Assembly: GCF_006974125.1 (NCBI RefSeq)
Contig: NZ_CP037858.1
Coordinates: forward strand, 2,852,001-2,916,000
From: Stenotrophomonas maltophilia
GTDB taxonomy: Bacteria > Pseudomonadota > Gammaproteobacteria > Xanthomonadales > Xanthomonadaceae
Direction of reading: 5' to 3'
DNA length: 64,000 bases
Shown here: piece by piece, positions 35,135-45,259 of the stretch
Layout of the letters: each line of letters starts with the position of its first letter
Numbering within the stretch: position 1 is the stretch's first letter
The notes under the pieces: model-generated
Database searches by the model: none
What the model was told of the DNA's origin: nothing
Seen by the model: the letters and a program-made list of their open reading frames with translations, nothing else
Program-made: the position numbers and the translations under genes

Positions 35135-35185
35135 GCCGGGGCGGCACTGGCCCGAGAATAGGCGTTCAACCGCAAGGCACCTTCC

Positions 35186-36073
35186 ATGATCTATTTCCAC
35201 GACATCGACCCCATCGCCCTCTCGCTGGGGCCGATCAAGGTGCATTGGTACGGCATCATGTACCTGCTGGGCTTCACCGCGGCCTGGCTGCTGGGCCGCA
35301 AGCGCATCGCCGCCGGTCGCCTGCCGGGCGTGGACGCCAATGGTTTCTCCGACCTGCTGTTCTACGCAATGCTCGGCGTGGTGCTGGGCGGGCGCATCGG
35401 CTACATGCTGTTCTACGCGCTGGGCGATTTCCTGCACAACCCGCTGCTGCTCTTCAAGGTGTGGGACGGCGGCATGAGTTTCCACGGCGGCCTGCTGGGC
35501 GTGATTGCCGCCTGCTGGTGGTGGTCGCGCAAGCACAAGCTGCATTTCTTCGACACCATGGATTTCATGGCGCCGCTGGTGCCGCTGGGCCTGGGCTTCG
35601 GACGCATCGGCAACTTCATCGGCGCCGAGCTGTGGGGCAAGTACACCGACGGCAGCTGGGGCGTGGTGTTCCCGTCCGGCCTGCCGGCACCGCTGAACCA
35701 GCTCGACCACGCCACCTTGCAGGCGCAGTTCGCCACCGGCGCGCTGAACCAGTTCGCGCGCCATCCGTCGCAGCTGTATGAAGCCTTCCTGGAAGGCCTG
35801 GTGATGTTCGTGGTGCTGTGGACGGTGTCGGCCAAGCCGCGCCATCGCTATCTGGTGGGTGGCCTGTTCGCGCTGCTGTACGGCCTGTTCCGTTTCGCGG
35901 TGGAGTTCGTGCGCATGCCCGACAATGGCGTCTACGTGGCCTTCGACTGGCTGACCCGTGGCCAGATCCTCAGCCTGCCGTTGATCGTCTTCGGCCTGGT
36001 GCTGCTGGTGATGTCGCGCCGCGCGCCGGTACTGCAGCCGCAGCTGCCGGTGGCTGCCGAGGGCAAGGCATGA
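35186..36073 (+). CDS. lgt: Phosphatidylglycerol-prolipoprotein diacylglyceryl transferase
   Basis: Lgt attaches diacylglycerol to the lipobox cysteine of prolipoproteins at the inner membrane. The 295-residue protein has seven spans, the essential histidine in MSFHGGLLG, the signature [15 protein letters not shown] and HPSQLYEA. The stop overlaps the thyA start (ATGA), so lgt-thyA-folA forms one coupled operon, a common order in proteobacteria for the first two genes. Confidence 0.97.
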   Translation: MIYFHDIDPIALSLGPIKVHWYGIMYLLGFTAAWLLGRKRIAAGRLPGVDANGFSDLLFYAMLGVVLGGRIGYMLFYALGDFLHNPLLLFKVWDGGMSFHGGLLGVIAACWWWSRKHKLHFFDTMDFMAPLVPLGLGFGRIGNFIGAELWGKYTDGSWGVVFPSGLPAPLNQLDHATLQAQFATGALNQFARHPSQLYEAFLEGLVMFVVLWTVSAKPRHRYLVGGLFALLYGLFRFAVEFVRMPDNGVYVAFDWLTRGQILSLPLIVFGLVLLVMSRRAPVLQPQLPVAAEGKA

Positions 36074-36864
36074 AGGCTTACCTGGACCTGCTCTCGCACG
36101 TGCTGGAACACGGCGCCGAGAAAAGCGACCGCACCGGTACCGGCACCCGCAGCGTGTTCGGCTGGCAGATGCGTTTCAACCTGGCCGACGGCTTCCCGCT
36201 GGTCACCACCAAGAAACTGCACCTGCGTTCGATCATCCACGAACTGCTGTGGTTCCTGAAGGGCGACACCAACATCGGCTACCTGAAGGACAACCAGGTA
36301 CGCATCTGGGACGAGTGGGCCGACCAGAACGGCGATCTCGGCCCGGTGTACGGCAAGCAGTGGCGCAGCTGGGCCACCGCCGATGGTCGCGAGATCGACC
36401 AGATGCAGTGGCTGGTGGACGAGATCAAGCGCAACCCCGATTCGCGCCGGCTGGTAGTCAGCGCCTGGAACGTGGGCGAGCTCTCGCAGATGGCGCTGAT
36501 GCCGTGCCACAACCTGTTCCAGTTCTACGTGGTGGACGGCAAGCTCAGCTGCCAGCTGTACCAGCGCAGCGGCGACATCTTCCTCGGCGTGCCGTTCAAC
36601 ATTGCCAGCTATGCGCTGCTGACCCATATGGTGGCGCAGGCCACCGGCCTGGGTGTGGGCGATTTCGTCCACACGCTGGGCGACGCGCACCTGTATTCGA
36701 ATCACTTCGAGCAGGCGCGCGAGCAGCTGTCGCGTGAACCGCGCGCGCTGCCGAAGCTGTGGTTGAACCCGGAGGTGACCGACCTGTTCGGCTTCCAGTT
36801 CGACGATATCCGCATTGATGGGTATGACCCGCACCCGGCGATCAAGGCGCCGGTGGCGGTATGA
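36070..36864 (+). CDS. thyA: Thymidylate synthase
   Basis: ThyA methylates dUMP to dTMP with methylene-tetrahydrofolate. The 264-residue length equals that of E. coli. The catalytic cysteine is in [12 protein letters not shown], with [10 protein letters not shown] and [18 protein letters not shown] also present. It overlaps lgt upstream and folA downstream by four bases each, linking it to the enzyme that regenerates its folate product. Confidence 0.98.
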   Translation: MKAYLDLLSHVLEHGAEKSDRTGTGTRSVFGWQMRFNLADGFPLVTTKKLHLRSIIHELLWFLKGDTNIGYLKDNQVRIWDEWADQNGDLGPVYGKQWRSWATADGREIDQMQWLVDEIKRNPDSRRLVVSAWNVGELSQMALMPCHNLFQFYVVDGKLSCQLYQRSGDIFLGVPFNIASYALLTHMVAQATGLGVGDFVHTLGDAHLYSNHFEQAREQLSREPRALPKLWLNPEVTDLFGFQFDDIRIDGYDPHPAIKAPVAV

Positions 36865-37361
36865 GTGCGATGAAGCTGTCGATGATCGTGGCGCTGGACC
36901 GCAACCGTGGCATCGGCCAGGGCAATGCCATGCCCTGGCACCTGCCGGACGACTTCAAGCACTTCAAGGCGCTCACCCTGGGCAAGCCGATCCTGATGGG
37001 GCGCAAGACCGCCGAGTCGATCGGCCGCGTGCTGCCGGGGCGGACCAACCTGGTGCTGACCCGCAGCGGCCAGGTGCCATTCGAGGGCATGCGCGCGGTG
37101 GCGTCGCTGGACGAAGCGAAGTCGATTGCCGAAGGCGAGGGCGCCAGCGAGCTGTGCATCATCGGTGGTGGCGAGATCTTCCGTCAGCTGCTCGACCAGG
37201 CCAGTGATCTGTACCTGACCTGGGTGGATGCCGAAGTCCCGGCCGATACTCATTTCCCCGAGGTTGACCCGGGGGGCTGGCAGGAAACCAGCAGCGAGCC
37301 GCATCCGGCCGATGCGCACCACGCCTACGCGTTCCGCTTCGTGCACTACGTGCGCCGCTGA
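36861..37361 (+). CDS. folA: Dihydrofolate reductase
   Basis: FolA reduces dihydrofolate, the product of ThyA, with NADPH. The 166-residue protein shows [20 protein letters not shown] (active-site Asp in LPDD), [10 protein letters not shown] and CIIGGGEIF. It is the target of trimethoprim. It ends the lgt-thyA-folA unit; a SMAG pair follows after 12 bases. Confidence 0.97.
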   Translation: MSAMKLSMIVALDRNRGIGQGNAMPWHLPDDFKHFKALTLGKPILMGRKTAESIGRVLPGRTNLVLTRSGQVPFEGMRAVASLDEAKSIAEGEGASELCIIGGGEIFRQLLDQASDLYLTWVDAEVPADTHFPEVDPGGWQETSSEPHPADAHHAYAFRFVHYVRR

Positions 37362-37373
37362 GGGCGGTTTCCT

Positions 37374-37441
37374 GCAGAGCCGAGCCATGCTCGGCTGCTG
37401 TTGGTGGACACATGGCGTAGCCGAGCATGGCTCGGCTCTAC
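37374..37441. repeat. SMAG-type pair after folA
   Basis: The left stem (AGCCGAGCCATGCTCGGCT) lacks GTAG (it has GCAG). The right copy, 37417-37441, has GTAG at its left end and CTAC at its right end, so it is a full palindrome. Confidence 0.8.
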
Positions 37442-37461
37442 AGAACCGGCCGTTGCAACGT

Positions 37462-38106
37462 TCAGGGCATCCGGTAATGCCCGATGATGGCGTGCTGGAA
37501 CAGCAGGTTCTCTTCGCGCGTGCCGCGCGCGATGTTGTGCAGCACCAGCGGCGTGCCGTCGGCCAGGTGGCGGTCGGAGACGATGCCCACATGCAGCAGG
37601 CCGTTGCCGTTGAGCTTCCAGGCAACGATGTCGCCGGCTGCGTAGTCGGCGGCGGCGGCGGTGATCGGCTGCTGCCACCCCTGCCGTTCAAACCAGCGCA
37701 TCAGGTTCGGCACGCGGCGATGATCGATGTTGCGATCCGGCCGTGACAGGCCCCAGATCGCCGGATAGGCACTGAAGTTGCCGCGCATGTCTTCATGCAC
37801 GCGCGCCTGCAGGTCCAGGCCCTGGCTGCGCAGGGCGCGCACCACTACGTCGGTGCACACGCCGCGATCAACCGGGACGTCTCCGCCGGGATAGGCCAGC
37901 ACCTGATAGGCAGGGTCGTAGCGGGTGGTGACACCGATCTGCGCGCGCGCTGCAGCCACCAGTGGCGGCGATGGCGCCTGCGGTTGCGTTGGCGTGTGGT
38001 CGGCGTTTCCGCCACCGCTGGGGGCAGGGGCCGAAGTGGGCTGGCAGCCGCTGGCCAGGGCCAGCGTCAGCAGCACCATCCATGGTGCCCAGCCGCGCCG
38101 CGTCAT
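37462..38106 (-). CDS. DUF1287 lipoprotein
   Basis: The 214-residue protein has a lipoprotein signal (LALASGC, Cys near residue 21), a Pro-rich linker and a DUF1287 domain. Within it, VPVDRGVCTDVVVRALR and ADYAAGDIVAWKLNGNGLLHVGIVSD suggest an NlpC/P60-like cysteine-histidine fold. A cell-wall amidase-like role is possible but unproven. The start overlaps the apaH stop by four bases. Confidence 0.85.
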   Translation of the reverse strand: MTRRGWAPWMVLLTLALASGCQPTSAPAPSGGGNADHTPTQPQAPSPPLVAAARAQIGVTTRYDPAYQVLAYPGGDVPVDRGVCTDVVVRALRSQGLDLQARVHEDMRGNFSAYPAIWGLSRPDRNIDHRRVPNLMRWFERQGWQQPITAAAADYAAGDIVAWKLNGNGLLHVGIVSDRHLADGTPLVLHNIARGTREENLLFQHAIIGHYRMP

Positions 38107-39128
38107 GCCTGCGGCGGGGGACTGTTGTTGCCGGGGCCCGCAGAGCCACCACCACTACCGCCACCACGGCGGCGGCGACGGCGCGGGCCGCGGTTGCCCG
38201 GGTTGGCGGCCGGAGCGTTGCCGCCGCCCTGTTCCTTGCCCTGCGCCGGTGCAGCCGGGCGCTCGTGCGCCGGCCGCGCTGGCGGGCGGGCGTTGGGCAC
38301 AGGGGCAGGTACATCGCGGCCCGGCACCTGCACCACGCGCAGTTCATCGGTATCGAGCTGGATCGCGGTGAGCTTGCCGCCCCACACCGCGCCAGTGTCG
38401 ATGGCGTGCACGCCCTGGGTGATGGTCAGGCCCAGCGCCGACCAGTGGCCGCAGACGACCTTGAGGTCACGCTCGACCCGGCCCGGCACCTCGAACCAGG
38501 GATACAGCCCCTGTTCCTGCGTGCCCGGCGTGCCCTTGTCCTCGATGCCGATGCGCCCACGCGGGGTGCAGTAGCGCATGCGGGTGAGCACGTTGATGAT
38601 CGCGCGCGAGCGGTCGTAGCCGGACAGGTTCGGTGCCCAGCTCGGCTTGTCGCCGTACATGTTGCGGAACAACTTGCGGTAGCCGGCGCCGTGCAGCTGT
38701 GCCTCGACTTCGGCCGCGTGCTTCTCGGCCATCTGCGTGGTCCACTTCGGCGCCAGGCCGGCGTGCACCATCATCCAGCCCAGCTCGCGGTCCACGTGCA
38801 CCAGCTTCTGCAGGCGCAGCCAGTCCAGCAGTTCGTCGCGGTCCTCGGCCTGCACGATGCGCAGCAGGTCCGGGTTGACCTTGCGCTGTTCCTCTTCGGT
38901 GCGCGCACCGACGGCCAGCAGCGAAAGGTCGTGGTTGCCCAGCACCACCACGCTGTGCTCGCGCAGCGAGTGGACCAACCGCAGTGTTTCCAGTGACTGG
39001 CCACCGCGGTTGACCAGGTCGCCGCAGAACCACAGGGTGTCCTGCGCCGGGTCGAAGCGGATCTTCTCCAGCAGTCGCTGGGTGACGTCATAGCAGCCCT
39101 GCAGGTCGCCGATCGCCCACACACTCAT
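38103..39128 (-). CDS. apaH: Bis(5'-nucleosyl)-tetraphosphatase (symmetrical)
   Basis: ApaH splits Ap4A to two ADP and removes Np4 caps from RNA. Metal motifs: IGDLQGC (6-12), FCGDLVNRG, VVLGNHD and MVHAGLAP. The family normally ends near residue 275. This protein has 341 residues, with an added Pro/Ala-rich then Arg/Gly-rich tail (RRRRRR followed by Gly-Ser). That basic, disordered tail resembles RNA-binding tails. It is followed by the DUF1287 gene and preceded by apaG 15 bases away. Confidence 0.95.
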   Translation of the reverse strand: MSVWAIGDLQGCYDVTQRLLEKIRFDPAQDTLWFCGDLVNRGGQSLETLRLVHSLREHSVVVLGNHDLSLLAVGARTEEEQRKVNPDLLRIVQAEDRDELLDWLRLQKLVHVDRELGWMMVHAGLAPKWTTQMAEKHAAEVEAQLHGAGYRKLFRNMYGDKPSWAPNLSGYDRSRAIINVLTRMRYCTPRGRIGIEDKGTPGTQEQGLYPWFEVPGRVERDLKVVCGHWSALGLTITQGVHAIDTGAVWGGKLTAIQLDTDELRVVQVPGRDVPAPVPNARPPARPAHERPAAPAQGKEQGGGNAPAANPGNRGPRRRRRRGGGSGGGSAGPGNNSPPPQA

Positions 39129-39143
39129 CGTTCGGCCTCCGTG

Positions 39144-39527
39144 TCAGTGCAGGGTACGCGGGATGGCCAGCACGAAAGGTGCGACCGGCGCGGCAAATTC
39201 GGTGCCGTCGTCGGCGACCATGTCGTAGTGGCCCTGCATGGTCCCGTGATCGGTCCCCAGCATGACACCGGACGTGTAATGGAAGTCTTCACCGGGGCGC
39301 AGGCGCGGCTGCTCGCCGATCACCCCGTCGCCATCGACATGCTCGACGCGGCCGTTGGCATCGGTGATGCGCCAGTGGCGTGCGACCAGGCGCGCGGCAA
39401 CACGTCCCTGGTTGTGGATGCGGATCGTGTAGGCGAACGCATAGCGCCCGTCTTCCGGCGCGGATTGATCGTCGAGGAAGCGCGGTGCGACTTCGACGGA
39501 GATGGCATAAACGTCAGCGTCTTCCAT
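39144..39527 (-). CDS. apaG: ApaG protein
   Basis: The 127-residue beta-sandwich protein is a DUF525/ApaG domain. [24 protein letters not shown] and [20 protein letters not shown] are the family signature. Function is unclear (phosphate or nucleotide binding has been proposed). It sits between rsmA and apaH, the order known from enteric bacteria. The start is the ATG giving MEDADVYAI; an upstream open frame overlaps rsmA and is rejected. Confidence 0.95.
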   Translation of the reverse strand: MEDADVYAISVEVAPRFLDDQSAPEDGRYAFAYTIRIHNQGRVAARLVARHWRITDANGRVEHVDGDGVIGEQPRLRPGEDFHYTSGVMLGTDHGTMQGHYDMVADDGTEFAAPVAPFVLAIPRTLH

Positions 39528-39540
39528 ACCGGCAGTGTAA

Positions 39541-40344
39541 TCAGGAGGCATTGGCCAAAGCGATGAATTCGGCCACGTCCAGCTGTTCGGCGCGGGCATC
39601 GGGACGCACGCCGGCGGCAACGAACTGTTCGGCGGACACCACGTTGTTCAGGGCGTTGCGCAGGGTCTTGCGGCGCTGCCCGAAGGCGGCCTTGACCACC
39701 TCGGCGAAACGCTTGTGGTCGTTGATGTTGATCGTGGCCGGGTCACGCGGCACCAGCCGCACCACGGCCGAATCGACCTTCGGCGGCGGCCGGAATGCGC
39801 CCGGCGGCACCACGAACAGCGAGGTCACCTGGCAGTAGGCCTGCAGCATCACGCTGAGCCGGCCGTACACCTTGCTGCCGGGGCCGGCCGCCATGCGGTC
39901 GACCACTTCCTTCTGCAGCATGAAGTGCATGTCGCGGATCACCGCGGCATGTTCCAGTGCATGGAACAGGATCGGCGAGGAGATGTTGTAGGGCAGGTTG
40001 CCGACCAGGCGGATCGGCTGGCCATCGGCCAGCTCGGTGAAGTCCACCCGCAGCACGTCGCGGTGGACGATGGTCAGTTCGCCCAGCGGTTCGGCGGCGG
40101 CGGTCAGCGGCGCGATCAGGTCGCGGTCGAACTCGATCACCGTCAGCTTCGGATGCACGCGCAGCAGCGGCAGGGTGATCGCGCCCTGGCCGGGGCCGAT
40201 CTCGACCAGCCGGTCGCCGTCTTTCGGGTTGACCGCCATCACGATCTTGTCGATGTAGTGGCGATCGGCCAGGAAATGCTGGCCAAGCTGCTTCTTGGCC
40301 GGGGCGGTGAACACCGGGCCGGAGGGGGAATGCGGGGAATTCAT
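39541..40344 (-). CDS. rsmA: 16S rRNA dimethyladenosine transferase
   Basis: RsmA (KsgA) dimethylates A1518 and A1519 of 16S rRNA, a late check in 30S assembly and the basis of kasugamycin sensitivity. The 267-residue protein has [20 protein letters not shown] (motif I), [17 protein letters not shown] (motif IV) and the C-terminal domain [12 protein letters not shown]. The start overlaps the pdxA stop (ATGA). Confidence 0.97.
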   Translation of the reverse strand: MNSPHSPSGPVFTAPAKKQLGQHFLADRHYIDKIVMAVNPKDGDRLVEIGPGQGAITLPLLRVHPKLTVIEFDRDLIAPLTAAAEPLGELTIVHRDVLRVDFTELADGQPIRLVGNLPYNISSPILFHALEHAAVIRDMHFMLQKEVVDRMAAGPGSKVYGRLSVMLQAYCQVTSLFVVPPGAFRPPPKVDSAVVRLVPRDPATININDHKRFAEVVKAAFGQRRKTLRNALNNVVSAEQFVAAGVRPDARAEQLDVAEFIALANAS

Positions 40345-41321
40345 GCGCTCAGTGTACGTTGCCGCGCAAGCTGCGCACACAACGTCGTTGCCGCCTGCAG
40401 GCTCGAAGGATCGGCAATGCCGCGGCCGGCCAGGTCCAGCGCGGTGCCATGGTCCACTGCTACGCGTGGGTAGGGCAGGCCCAGGGTCAGGTTCACCGCC
40501 TGCTCGAAGCCCGAGTACTTCAGCACCGGCAGGCCCTGGTCGTGGTACATCGCCAGCACACTGTCGAAGCCGGCCAGCTTGGCCGGCAGGAACGCGGTAT
40601 CGGCCGGCAGCGGCCCGATCAGGTCCATGCCCTCTGTGCGCAGGCGCTGCATCAGGGGAATGATCAGGTCCAGCTCTTCGCGGCCCAGATGGCCGTCTTC
40701 GCCGGCGTGCGGGTTCAGGCCGAGCACGGCGATGCGGGGTGCAGGCAGGCCGAACTCGCGCCGCAGCGCGGCATGCAGGGTGCGCAGGGTGTGTTCCAGG
40801 CGGGGCGCGGTGATCGCGTCGGCCACTTCGCGCAACGGCAGGTGGGTGGTGGCCAGGGCCACGCGCACGATGGGGTTGGCCAGCATCATCACCACCTTCA
40901 CGCCGGCCTGGTCGGCCAGCAGTTCGGTGGTGCCGCTGTAGGCGATGCCGCCTTCGTTGATGACCGCCTTGTGCACCGGGCCGGTGACCACGCCGTGCAG
41001 TTCGCCGGACAGGCAGGCCTGGCCGGCACCCAGCAGGGCGCCGATGACCGCCCCGGCATTGGCCGGGTTGGCCTGGCCGAAGTGGCTCTGGGCGGCATTG
41101 GCCACAACGCGCACACGCAGATCGCCGGGGACGCGTGCTTCGGCGTCCTCGGGCAGCAGTTGCAGGGGAAGGTTCAGCGCGGCCGCAGCCGCGCGCAGGG
41201 TATCCGGGTCGGCGAAGGCCAGCATCCGGCAATCTTCACGCGGCTGCTGGACGAGGCGGACACACAGCTCCGGGCCGATCCCGGCGGGCTCGCCCGGTAC
41301 CAGAGCGAGCTCGGGGCGCAT
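40341..41321 (-). CDS. pdxA: 4-hydroxythreonine-4-phosphate dehydrogenase
   Basis: PdxA carries out an NAD-dependent step in pyridoxal 5'-phosphate synthesis. The 326-residue protein shows GEPAGIGPEL, VTGPVHKAVIN, LATTHLPL (metal His), GLNPHAGEDG and YHDQGLPVLKY (metal His). It is coupled to rsmA downstream and lies 3 bases from surA upstream, the classical surA-pdxA-rsmA-apaG-apaH order. Confidence 0.97.
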   Translation of the reverse strand: MRPELALVPGEPAGIGPELCVRLVQQPREDCRMLAFADPDTLRAAAAALNLPLQLLPEDAEARVPGDLRVRVVANAAQSHFGQANPANAGAVIGALLGAGQACLSGELHGVVTGPVHKAVINEGGIAYSGTTELLADQAGVKVVMMLANPIVRVALATTHLPLREVADAITAPRLEHTLRTLHAALRREFGLPAPRIAVLGLNPHAGEDGHLGREELDLIIPLMQRLRTEGMDLIGPLPADTAFLPAKLAGFDSVLAMYHDQGLPVLKYSGFEQAVNLTLGLPYPRVAVDHGTALDLAGRGIADPSSLQAATTLCAQLARQRTLSA

Positions 41322-41324
41322 CGA

Positions 41325-42668
41325 TCAGGACTGCGGCGGCGTGGCGGTGTTTTCCGCACGGTCACCGCTGCGGAAGCTGACGTAGGCTTCGCCACGCAGT
41401 TCCTGCAGGAAGCGGTTGTACTCGTCTTCCAGCTTGCGGCGGCCAATGGTCTCGCGGACCTGGGCACGCTGGTTGTCGTTGGTCACGTCGGTCTGGCGAG
41501 TGGCCACGCGCTGCAGGATGTGCCAACCGGCATCGGTGCGGAACGGTTGGCTGACGCCGCCGTCCTGGATACCGGCCACCTGCTGGCCAAAGGCCGGACC
41601 GAATGCATCGGCCGGGAACCAGCCCAGATCGCCGCCCTGGCCCTTGCTGTTGTTGTCCTCGGAGGACTCCTTGGCCACGGTCTCGAAGTCCGCGCCGCCA
41701 GCAATGCGGGCACGCAGGGTATCGATCTTGGCTTTGGCGGCCGCGTCGGTCTGATGATCGTCCACGCGCACCAGGATGTGGCGACCGTGGTACTCGGTGA
41801 CGGTGCTGGCGCCGGCAGCGGCACTGGCATCGCGCACTTCCACCAGCTTCAGCAGCTGGAAGCCGCTGGGGCCGCGGATGGGGCCGACCACTTCGCCGGG
41901 CTTCATCTTTTCCATCATCTGCGCGAACGCCTGCGGGATCTCATCCAGGCTGCGCCAGCCCAGGTCGCCGCCTTCCAGCGCGTTGGGGCTGTCCGAATAG
42001 CGCACGGCGGCCGCGTTGAAGTCCAGTTCGCCCTTGTCCAGCAGCGCCTTCACACCGTCGGCCTTCTTCTGGCCGGTGGCGATCTGGTCGGCGTTGGCGC
42101 CGTCCGGCAGCGCGACCAGGATGTGTGCCAGGTGATACTGGTTGCCGGCAGTGGCCTGCTGCTTCAGCGCGGCATCGACCTCGCCCTCGCTGACGCTGAT
42201 GCGGCTCTGCGCGAAGCTCTGGCGCAGGCGCTGCACGGTGATCTCATCACGCACCGAGGCGCGGAAATCGTTGAAATCGATGCCGTCGTGCGCCAGGCGC
42301 TGGCGCAGGGCATCCAGGTTCGAACCGTTCTGCTGGGCGATGGAGTTCATCGCCTGGTTCAGCTCCTGGTCGCCGACACGGATGCCGCTGCCCTGGGCGC
42401 GGGCCACCTGCAGCTTGACCAGCACCAGGCGCTCGAGCACCTGGCGGCTGAGCACGTCTTCCGGCGGCAGCTGGTTTTCCCGGCCGGCGTACTGCGCCTT
42501 GATGTTGGCGATCGCACGCTGGAGTTCGCTCTGCAGGATCACGTCCTCATCGACGACGGCGGCGATGCGGTCGAGCGGCTGCGCCTCCTGGGCAAGCACC
42601 TGCAGGGGGGCGGACACGCTGGACACCGCCAGCAGCGAGGCGAGTAGAACGGGGAAGCGCTTGGTCAT
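41325..42668 (-). CDS. surA: Periplasmic chaperone and peptidyl-prolyl isomerase SurA
   Basis: SurA escorts outer-membrane proteins, including LptD, across the periplasm. The 447-residue protein has a signal peptide (cleavage after VLA, about residue 26), an N-terminal chaperone domain, two parvulin domains (YHLAHILVALPD near 175 and YHGRHILVRVDD near 290) and a C-terminal helix. Its start overlaps the lptD stop, so chaperone and major client are translationally coupled. Confidence 0.97.
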   Translation of the reverse strand: MTKRFPVLLASLLAVSSVSAPLQVLAQEAQPLDRIAAVVDEDVILQSELQRAIANIKAQYAGRENQLPPEDVLSRQVLERLVLVKLQVARAQGSGIRVGDQELNQAMNSIAQQNGSNLDALRQRLAHDGIDFNDFRASVRDEITVQRLRQSFAQSRISVSEGEVDAALKQQATAGNQYHLAHILVALPDGANADQIATGQKKADGVKALLDKGELDFNAAAVRYSDSPNALEGGDLGWRSLDEIPQAFAQMMEKMKPGEVVGPIRGPSGFQLLKLVEVRDASAAAGASTVTEYHGRHILVRVDDHQTDAAAKAKIDTLRARIAGGADFETVAKESSEDNNSKGQGGDLGWFPADAFGPAFGQQVAGIQDGGVSQPFRTDAGWHILQRVATRQTDVTNDNQRAQVRETIGRRKLEDEYNRFLQELRGEAYVSFRSGDRAENTATPPQS

Positions 42669-45259
42669 GGGATCAGATTCGGATCGTAGTCATCACGGGT
42701 CGCTCCGGTGTTGCTGGGCGGCACGAGATAGAGGTCGTCGCGGTTGTAGCCGAGGATAGCACGGCGCAGAGTGCGGTCCGTGTCCTGGCCGATGGAGCTC
42801 AGGCCCTTCAGGACGAACTCCACCTGGATGGAGTTGTTCATCTCGCCTTCGCGATTGCGGACATAGCGGCGGCCGACCACACGCACGGCCAGGCAGCAGC
42901 TGTCCCACTGGACGCCGCCGATGATTTCCAGCGGCTCCTTGTCCTGCAGCGAGTAGTAATAGCGGCCGACCAGGCTCCAGCGCGCATTCAGCGGGTACAG
43001 GAACGACAGGTCGGCCTGCTCCAGCAGGGTGCGATCATGCTTGTTGGCACCCGGCAGGGCACCGGCATTGATGCGGTAGCGGTAGCTCAGGTTGACCACG
43101 CCGTCGTTGGGCATCAGGTAGCGGGCACGGACGCTGGCCAGATCCTCGCGCTTGTACTTCGGGTCCCACTGGTAGGTGGCGCCCAGGGTCCAGCGGTCGT
43201 TGATCATGTAGTTGCCGTCGGCGATCCAGGCCGACTTGCCCTTTTCCACCGGTTCACCGCCGGGGGTGACGGTCACCCGCGACTCATCGAAGTACTGGAT
43301 CTGGCCGATCGAGGCCGAGAAGCGCTCCTTGCCGGTGGTCTGGTCGATGAAGCGGGTGCTCAGCGCCAGGGTCAGCTGGTTGGCATCGTTCTGGCGGTCG
43401 GCGCCGGTATAGCGCGAATCGCGGAACAGCTGGCCCCAGCTGAAGGTGAAGTCACGCGTATCGAAGATCGGCAGCTCGTCCTGGTTGCGGTACGGCGTGC
43501 GCAGGTAGAACAGGCGCGGCTCCAGGGTCTGCAGGAACGACTTGCCGCCGATGCGGGTCTCGCGGTCGAAGAACAGACCGGCGTCGATGCTGCCGATCGG
43601 CAGGCTGCGGCTGGGCGAGGTATTGCCGCGCAGCTGCTCGGGCGTGGCCGTGGCCGGGTCGATGCCCTGCGAACGCAGGATCTGGGCCTGGATGCCGTTG
43701 ACCCCGTCGACCAGGCCGCGATCCAGCTGGTAGGCGGTGTAGCGGTAGGCCAGGGTCGGGGTCACATACCAGGCTGCGCCGCTGATCGGGAACGACACAT
43801 ACGGCTTCACGTCCAGTCGCGAACCACCACTGACACCAACGCCGGAGGTGAGCTGTTGGCCCGTCCGTGTGTACTGCAGATCCTCGCCGGTGCCGACGGC
43901 GTTCTTGAAGTTGATGTCGTCGTGGGTGAAGCGCACGGCTTCGGCGTAGATGCCGGTTTCCAGCCATGAACGGACCGGCTTGTCCCAGTTGAAGTACAGG
44001 CGCGGCTGGCGGTTGTAGGGCAGGGCGCGCTCGTCGAGGGTGTAGTCGGTCAGCTGCCAGCGGTCGGCCATGATGCCGGCCGTCCAGTTCGTGCCGGTGC
44101 CATACAGGCCCACCGTGCTCTGCAGGTTGGAGGCGGTCACCCCCACCAGGCGGTTGGCGAAATCCTCGACATAGCGCTCGTCGCTGACCCAGGCCAGGTT
44201 GGCACGGGCCTGCCAGTGGCTGTCCACGTTGTGGTAGCCGCTGAACATCACCCGGCCGCGGTCACGGTCGCGCAGGCGGTCGTTGGGCATGAACGAGGTC
44301 AACACCTCGCCGCGGCCGCCGTTGTAGAGGTAGCGGAACTCGTTGTCGAGCAGCAGGCCGCGCCGGCTCATGTAGCGCGGGGTCAGCGTGTCGTCGTAGT
44401 TCGGCGCCAGGTTGAAGTAGATCGGCTGGGCGTAGTCGAAGCCGTTGCGCCCGGACATGCCCAGCTGCGGGAACAGCAGGCCGGTCTTGCGGCGGTCATC
44501 GATCGGGAACTTGAAGTACGGCGCCCACAGCACCGGCACCTTGCCGATGCGCAGCACGGCGTTGCGCGCGGTGCCGAAGCCCTCGTCGTTGTCCACTTCG
44601 ATCTGCGGTGCCGACAGCTTCCACACCGGCTGCGAGGGGTCGCAGGTGGTGTAGGTGGAGCGGTGCATCTGGCCGACCGCACCCTGCAGGTCGACCGATT
44701 CGGCATCGCCGTTGCCGCGGCGCGACACCAGCTGGTACTGGATGTCGGTGATCTTGTGGGTGTCGCTTTCCTGGTTGCCCTCGGCACGCTTGGCGACCAT
44801 CCGGATCGACCCGTCCTGGTAGCGCACATTGCCGTCGGCGATGTAGTTGCCGGTCTCGGTATCGAAGCTCAGCTTGTCGGTACCGACGAACTGGTCGCCG
44901 CGGCGCAGCGCCACGTTGCCTTCGTACTGCGGCACGGTGGTGGTGCCCAGCAGCTGGTCACCCTCGATGTCGGTCGGCTGCTGCTCGCGCGCGGCGGCGG
45001 CGCTGGCCTTGTCCTGGCCGGGGACCGGGGTCGGGGCGTCGGTGAACGCGGGGATGACGTCGGTGGCCGGGCACAGGCCCCAGTTGAGCGGCTTTTCATC
45101 GGCCATCACCGGCAGGCTGATGGCGATGCTCAGAGGCAGGGGAAGCAGGCGGAGGGCTCGGCGCACGCGGTTCGGATTCGGGCGAAAACGGACGGTAGCT
45201 TGCCCCATCCCTTGCATAGGGGCAATGAAGGGCGCCGGAGGTTGCCGGTTCGGGTTCAT
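42665..45259 (-). CDS. lptD: LPS-assembly protein LptD
   Basis: LptD is the outer-membrane barrel that inserts lipopolysaccharide at the surface. The protein, at most 864 residues, has an N-terminal OstA/LptA-like domain (VALRRGDQFVGTDKLSFDTETG) and a large barrel. Cysteines fit the disulfide pattern: one near the mature N-terminus (NWGLCPATD), one in TTCDPSQ and a Cys-Cys pair near the C-terminus (WDSCCLAV). The ATG used overlaps the upstream gene, but the signal peptide (RRALRLLPLPLSIAISLPVMA) begins about 31 residues later, where a GTG at 45166 may be the true start. Confidence 0.95.
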   Translation of the reverse strand: MNPNRQPPAPFIAPMQGMGQATVRFRPNPNRVRRALRLLPLPLSIAISLPVMADEKPLNWGLCPATDVIPAFTDAPTPVPGQDKASAAAAREQQPTDIEGDQLLGTTTVPQYEGNVALRRGDQFVGTDKLSFDTETGNYIADGNVRYQDGSIRMVAKRAEGNQESDTHKITDIQYQLVSRRGNGDAESVDLQGAVGQMHRSTYTTCDPSQPVWKLSAPQIEVDNDEGFGTARNAVLRIGKVPVLWAPYFKFPIDDRRKTGLLFPQLGMSGRNGFDYAQPIYFNLAPNYDDTLTPRYMSRRGLLLDNEFRYLYNGGRGEVLTSFMPNDRLRDRDRGRVMFSGYHNVDSHWQARANLAWVSDERYVEDFANRLVGVTASNLQSTVGLYGTGTNWTAGIMADRWQLTDYTLDERALPYNRQPRLYFNWDKPVRSWLETGIYAEAVRFTHDDINFKNAVGTGEDLQYTRTGQQLTSGVGVSGGSRLDVKPYVSFPISGAAWYVTPTLAYRYTAYQLDRGLVDGVNGIQAQILRSQGIDPATATPEQLRGNTSPSRSLPIGSIDAGLFFDRETRIGGKSFLQTLEPRLFYLRTPYRNQDELPIFDTRDFTFSWGQLFRDSRYTGADRQNDANQLTLALSTRFIDQTTGKERFSASIGQIQYFDESRVTVTPGGEPVEKGKSAWIADGNYMINDRWTLGATYQWDPKYKREDLASVRARYLMPNDGVVNLSYRYRINAGALPGANKHDRTLLEQADLSFLYPLNARWSLVGRYYYSLQDKEPLEIIGGVQWDSCCLAVRVVGRRYVRNREGEMNNSIQVEFVLKGLSSIGQDTDRTLRRAILGYNRDDLYLVPPSNTGATRDDYDPNLIP

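Noticed and set aside
38075..38095. Another copy of the ATCCAT-loop hairpin (CACCATCCATGGTG)
   Set aside because: It lies inside the DUF1287 coding sequence, lacks the outer stem and tail, and is explained by the codons for the signal peptide.
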